NCBI GenBank assembly: GCA_016840965.1
Contig: JAEORI010000062.1
Location: 1-6,566, forward strand
DNA from: Candidatus Thorarchaeota archaeon
Lineage (GTDB): Archaea > Asgardarchaeota > Thorarchaeia > Thorarchaeales > Thorarchaeaceae
Direction: 5' to 3'
Length of the DNA: 6,566 bases
Positions within the stretch are counted from its first letter, which is position 1. The number at the start of each line of letters is the position of its first letter. A model generated the notes under the pieces. The model was not told where the DNA came from. It ran no database searches and saw nothing but the letters and a program-made list of their open reading frames with translations. The translations under genes were made by a program, and so were the position numbers. Positions 4,321 to 6,566 of the stretch are shown piece after piece.

Positions 4321-6243
4321 ATGGGTCATATTAGAAGACTCATTGGCTATTCATTACGACGTAAAGGTCTATTCTTTGGTTTCCTTGCAGCGGCTGCTAT
4401 TGGTACTTTTTTCAATCTACTTACTCCACTTGTGATGGTCGAGATTGTTGATGGTGTACTTCTCACGGAGCAGCTTGAGTTGCTTCTCCCTTACACATTT
4501 CTCTATGTTGGTCTTGGTGTTCTCTATGCCATCTTTGATATGATTGGACGATATGGATCTGCAATTTCATCCCAATGGGTCATCTATGAGCTGCGTGAAG
4601 AACTCTTTGAAAGCCTCATGGAGAAAGACCTAGCATTTTATGATGAGAACGAAACAGGCCAGCTTCTGGCGCGTGTGACAACTGATGTTAGTACAATGAA
4701 AGAATTCCTGTTTTGGGGTTATCGTGTTTTATTCATTGGCACTGTGCAACTAATCGGAACCTATCTTGTAATGTGGGACGTCAATCCCGGTCTCACATAT
4801 TATATGTTCCTACTTTTCCCGGTCATTGTTATTTTCATATACTCTTTTGCCAAAAAAGTAAGACCTGTATTTCGTGCTGCACGAGAACAATATGGAGTAC
4901 TCAGCTCAGTACTTGCAGAAAACGTAGTAGGACACAAAGTCGTGAGGGCGTTTGCTTCAGAGGAAAGAGAAGCTAAGAGAGTAGAAAAGGAAAACCGAGG
5001 TTTTCAGGACCTGCGAGTCGAAGCTAGTAGACTTCAGTCGTTCTTCCAACCGATGCTCCCCGCTCTATTTGGTTTAGCTATTGGAGGTCTGATATACATT
5101 GGGGGAGTGTCAATATTAGATAATGCTCTGACTCTTGGCGAGTTTGTGGGATTTGTAACGCTAGTCGGAATGCTCATGCTCCCAGCGCGGTTCCTCAGTT
5201 GGGGTGTGGGAATGTATCAACGTGCAGCAGCGGCAGGAGACCGAACTTTCTACATACTTGATTCTATTGAGGAAGTGATGGACCCAGAGAATCCTATCGA
5301 TGCATCTAATTTTAAGGGAGGCGTAGATTTTGATAATGTATACTTCAGCTATAGAGGCGAAAAGCACATCCTGAGAGATATTTCACTCCATGTAAAACCA
5401 GGGCAAGTAGTTGCACTCCTTGGAGGAACAGGGTCTGGAAAGACAAGTCTGGTAAACCTGATTCCGAGATTCTATGATGTTGATGATGACTACACATTCA
5501 CATATAATGGTGCCATCTATCGTCTTCATGAGCGGGATTCTGTATCTATTGATGGTTCGAAGTACAATGTAATTGACAGTTATATTGAGATAGATGGAGA
5601 GAGAATAAAGATTCAAGCTCCGGGTACCATCTGCATTGATGGGGTTGATATTCGACTCTATGCATTGGATGATCTGCGAAAGCGGATTGGTGTGGTTCAC
5701 CAAGATCCATTTCTTTTCTCAGCATCTCTAAAAGATAACATTGCATTTAGTCGTCCTAGTGCATCTATGGAAGAAGTCATGGAGGCAGCTAAAGCAGCCA
5801 TGATTCATGACTTCATAATGACTCTTGAAGCAGGATACGACACTGAAGTAGGAGAACGAGGAGTCACTTTAAGCGGGGGACAGAAACAGAGAATTGCAAT
5901 TGCTAGAGCGCTACTTGCAGACCCACGGATTCTGATACTTGATGATTCTACTAGCTCAGTTGATGCTAGGACAGAGATGTTGATTCAACAGGCACTTGAG
6001 AATCTAATGGAAGGACGTACTACGTTTATTATCACTCACCGTTTGAGTACCGTGAGAAACGCAGATTTGATAGTCATGATGGAACGTGGGCAAATTGTAG
6101 AGATGGGAACTCATGAGGATCTATTAGCTGGAGAAGGGCTCTACTATAGCATCCATCAAACATTAACGGAAATAGAGTCAACCACACATATAGCATCCGA
6201 CAGCATTTCAGCAAGTATCCAAGGGGGCAGTGGCAGTGAGTAG
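4321..6243 (+). CDS. ABC exporter subunit (TMD-NBD), degenerate-site half of a heterodimer
   Basis: Predicted protein of 640 residues: a six-helix type IV exporter membrane domain (helices about 16-40, 55-77, 132-152, 157-178, 242-266, 272-292) fused to an ATPase domain (about 335-615). ATPase motifs: Walker A GGTGSGKT (368-375), Q-loop Gln461 in VVHQDPFLF, signature LSGGQ (517-521), Walker B ILIL-Asp541, D-loop SSVD (545-548) and H-loop His573. The position of the catalytic Glu after Walker B is Asp542, as in the degenerate site of heterodimeric exporters such as TM287/288, so ATP at this subunit's own Walker site is probably hydrolysed poorly. The overlapping downstream gene is the natural partner. 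An insertion of about 45 residues (roughly 388-434) separates the Walker A helix from the strand TICIDGVDIR; most family members have only three or four residues there. The substrate (drug, lipid or peptide) cannot be predicted. Family is certain; heterodimer pairing is strongly inferred. Confidence 0.95.
   Translation: MGHIRRLIGYSLRRKGLFFGFLAAAAIGTFFNLLTPLVMVEIVDGVLLTEQLELLLPYTFLYVGLGVLYAIFDMIGRYGSAISSQWVIYELREELFESLMEKDLAFYDENETGQLLARVTTDVSTMKEFLFWGYRVLFIGTVQLIGTYLVMWDVNPGLTYYMFLLFPVIVIFIYSFAKKVRPVFRAAREQYGVLSSVLAENVVGHKVVRAFASEEREAKRVEKENRGFQDLRVEASRLQSFFQPMLPALFGLAIGGLIYIGGVSILDNALTLGEFVGFVTLVGMLMLPARFLSWGVGMYQRAAAAGDRTFYILDSIEEVMDPENPIDASNFKGGVDFDNVYFSYRGEKHILRDISLHVKPGQVVALLGGTGSGKTSLVNLIPRFYDVDDDYTFTYNGAIYRLHERDSVSIDGSKYNVIDSYIEIDGERIKIQAPGTICIDGVDIRLYALDDLRKRIGVVHQDPFLFSASLKDNIAFSRPSASMEEVMEAAKAAMIHDFIMTLEAGYDTEVGERGVTLSGGQKQRIAIARALLADPRILILDDSTSSVDARTEMLIQQALENLMEGRTTFIITHRLSTVRNADLIVMMERGQIVEMGTHEDLLAGEGLYYSIHQTLTEIESTTHIASDSISASIQGGSGSE
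5479..5653 (+). repeat. Insertion in the ABC ATPase domain with four strand-turn repeats
   Basis: Residues 387-444 of the ABC subunit. The extra segment (about 388-434) and the native strand after it contain FTYNGAIY (393-400), VSIDGSKY (408-415), IEIDGERI (422-429) and ICIDGVDI (437-444). Each fits hydrophobic-x-[IY]-[DN]-G-x-x-hydrophobic, and the glycines (397, 412, 426, 441) are 15, 14 and 15 residues apart. The fourth copy is the normal family strand; the first is the most divergent. The reading frame runs through without stops, so this is translated sequence rather than a frameshift artefact. Alternating hydrophobic residues suggest beta-hairpins forming a small add-on sheet. Role unknown. 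Confidence 0.6.
6221..6227 (+). promoter_or_regulatory. Ribosome binding site of the second ABC subunit, inside the first gene
   Basis: AAGGGGG lies in the last codons of the first ABC gene, eight bases before GTG 6236 and only two bases before an in-frame GTG at 6230. The spacing favours 6236 as the start, giving an eight-base overlap with the upstream gene and probable translational coupling. Confidence 0.6.
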
Positions 6244-6566
6244 GTCCCTTGATGATGCAGACGATCCAGATGCAAGAACGTATGAATATGCTGATTCAGA
6301 GCTACTCATCCGGATGATTAAGTACCTCATTGCTTACAGAAGGCTGTTTGCTGCTGTTGTTGCCCTTACTGCAATTGGTATTGTGCTTGGAGTATGGACA
6401 CCGTTTGTTCTACGACAAGCTATCGATGTGGATTTCGCTAACAGGATTATCGAACCAATTATCTTTACTGCACTCCTGTACGCTTCTCTTCAGATTATGG
6501 CATGGTTCACAAACTATGGAAGTGGCTATCTCATGGCTCTCATGGGTCAGAGAGCAATCTATGATA
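6236..6566 (+). CDS. ABC exporter second subunit, N-terminal part (runs off the right edge)
   Basis: The first 110 codons are in the window. The protein begins with an acidic extension (SRSLDDADDPDARTYEYAD, residues 2-20), then LLIRMIKYLIAYRRLF leading into a first membrane helix (about 38-62, including VVALTAIGIVLGVW), the PFVLRQAID motif (about 57-65) typical of type IV exporter membrane domains, and a second helix containing IIFTALLYASLQIMAWF. This N-terminal layout matches the larger partner subunits of heterodimeric ABC exporters. The start is taken as GTG 6236, which overlaps the stop of the first subunit by eight bases. Its ATPase domain is outside the window; if it carries the normal Glu after Walker B it would supply the residue missing from the first subunit. 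The family call is secure from the sequence together with its position. Confidence 0.88.
   Translation, partial: MSRSLDDADDPDARTYEYADSELLIRMIKYLIAYRRLFAAVVALTAIGIVLGVWTPFVLRQAIDVDFANRIIEPIIFTALLYASLQIMAWFTNYGSGYLMALMGQRAIYD

Noticed and set aside
5479..5622. The ABC insertion as an intein or intein remnant
   Set aside because: It does not begin with Cys or Ser and lacks the C-terminal His-Asn junction; it is far shorter than a mini-intein and sits after, not within, the Walker A motif.
5161..5746. Minus-strand open frames opposite the ABC ATPase domain
   Set aside because: They are antisense to well-conserved ATPase motifs and encode Cys/His/Ile-rich sequence without family resemblance.

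Overview
The window is about 6.6 kb of moderately AT-rich DNA, most likely from the chromosome of an archaeon. The evidence is indirect. AT-rich TATA-like elements, rather than clear bacterial -35/-10 pairs, precede several genes. The endonuclease III carries the SQxTND-type helix common in archaea. A small membrane-anchored winged-helix regulator and a short zinc-ribbon protein are both of kinds frequent in archaeal genomes. Translation uses strong Shine-Dalgarno sites (GGAG/AGGAG types). No rRNA or lineage marker is present, so the phylum cannot be fixed; an Asgard or Thermoplasmatota-like archaeon is only a guess.

Layout from left to right. Bases 1-61 hold the first 20 codons, on the minus strand, of a gene for a secreted or membrane protein that runs off the left edge; its promoter and ribosome binding site lie in the 170-base gap to its right. 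Next, on the minus strand (232-720), is a two-TM protein with a C-terminal winged helix-turn-helix. Divergent from it (756-1223, plus) is a small zinc-ribbon protein. That gene ends one base from the end of a convergent minus-strand gene (1225-1518) for a TIGR04076-type small cysteine-containing protein. Upstream of that, also on the minus strand, is a cation/proton antiporter (1560-2903) with a double-aspartate motif. An endonuclease III gene (3038-3721, minus) follows, divergent from a single-domain flavodoxin (3832-4251, plus). The right third holds two overlapping plus-strand genes for the halves of a heterodimeric ABC exporter: a complete first subunit (4321-6243) and the first 110 codons of the second (6236 to the window end).

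Functionally this is mostly housekeeping: base-excision repair, ion homeostasis, flavin redox chemistry and ABC export. No mobile element, CRISPR array, tRNA or rRNA was seen. The most unusual feature is an insertion of about 45 residues in the nucleotide-binding domain of the first ABC subunit, between the Walker A helix and the strand that normally follows it. Together with that native strand it forms four spaced copies of a hydrophobic-x-[IY]-[DN]-G pattern with a 14-15 residue period. The same subunit has Asp in place of the catalytic Glu after Walker B, as expected for the degenerate half of a heterodimeric exporter.
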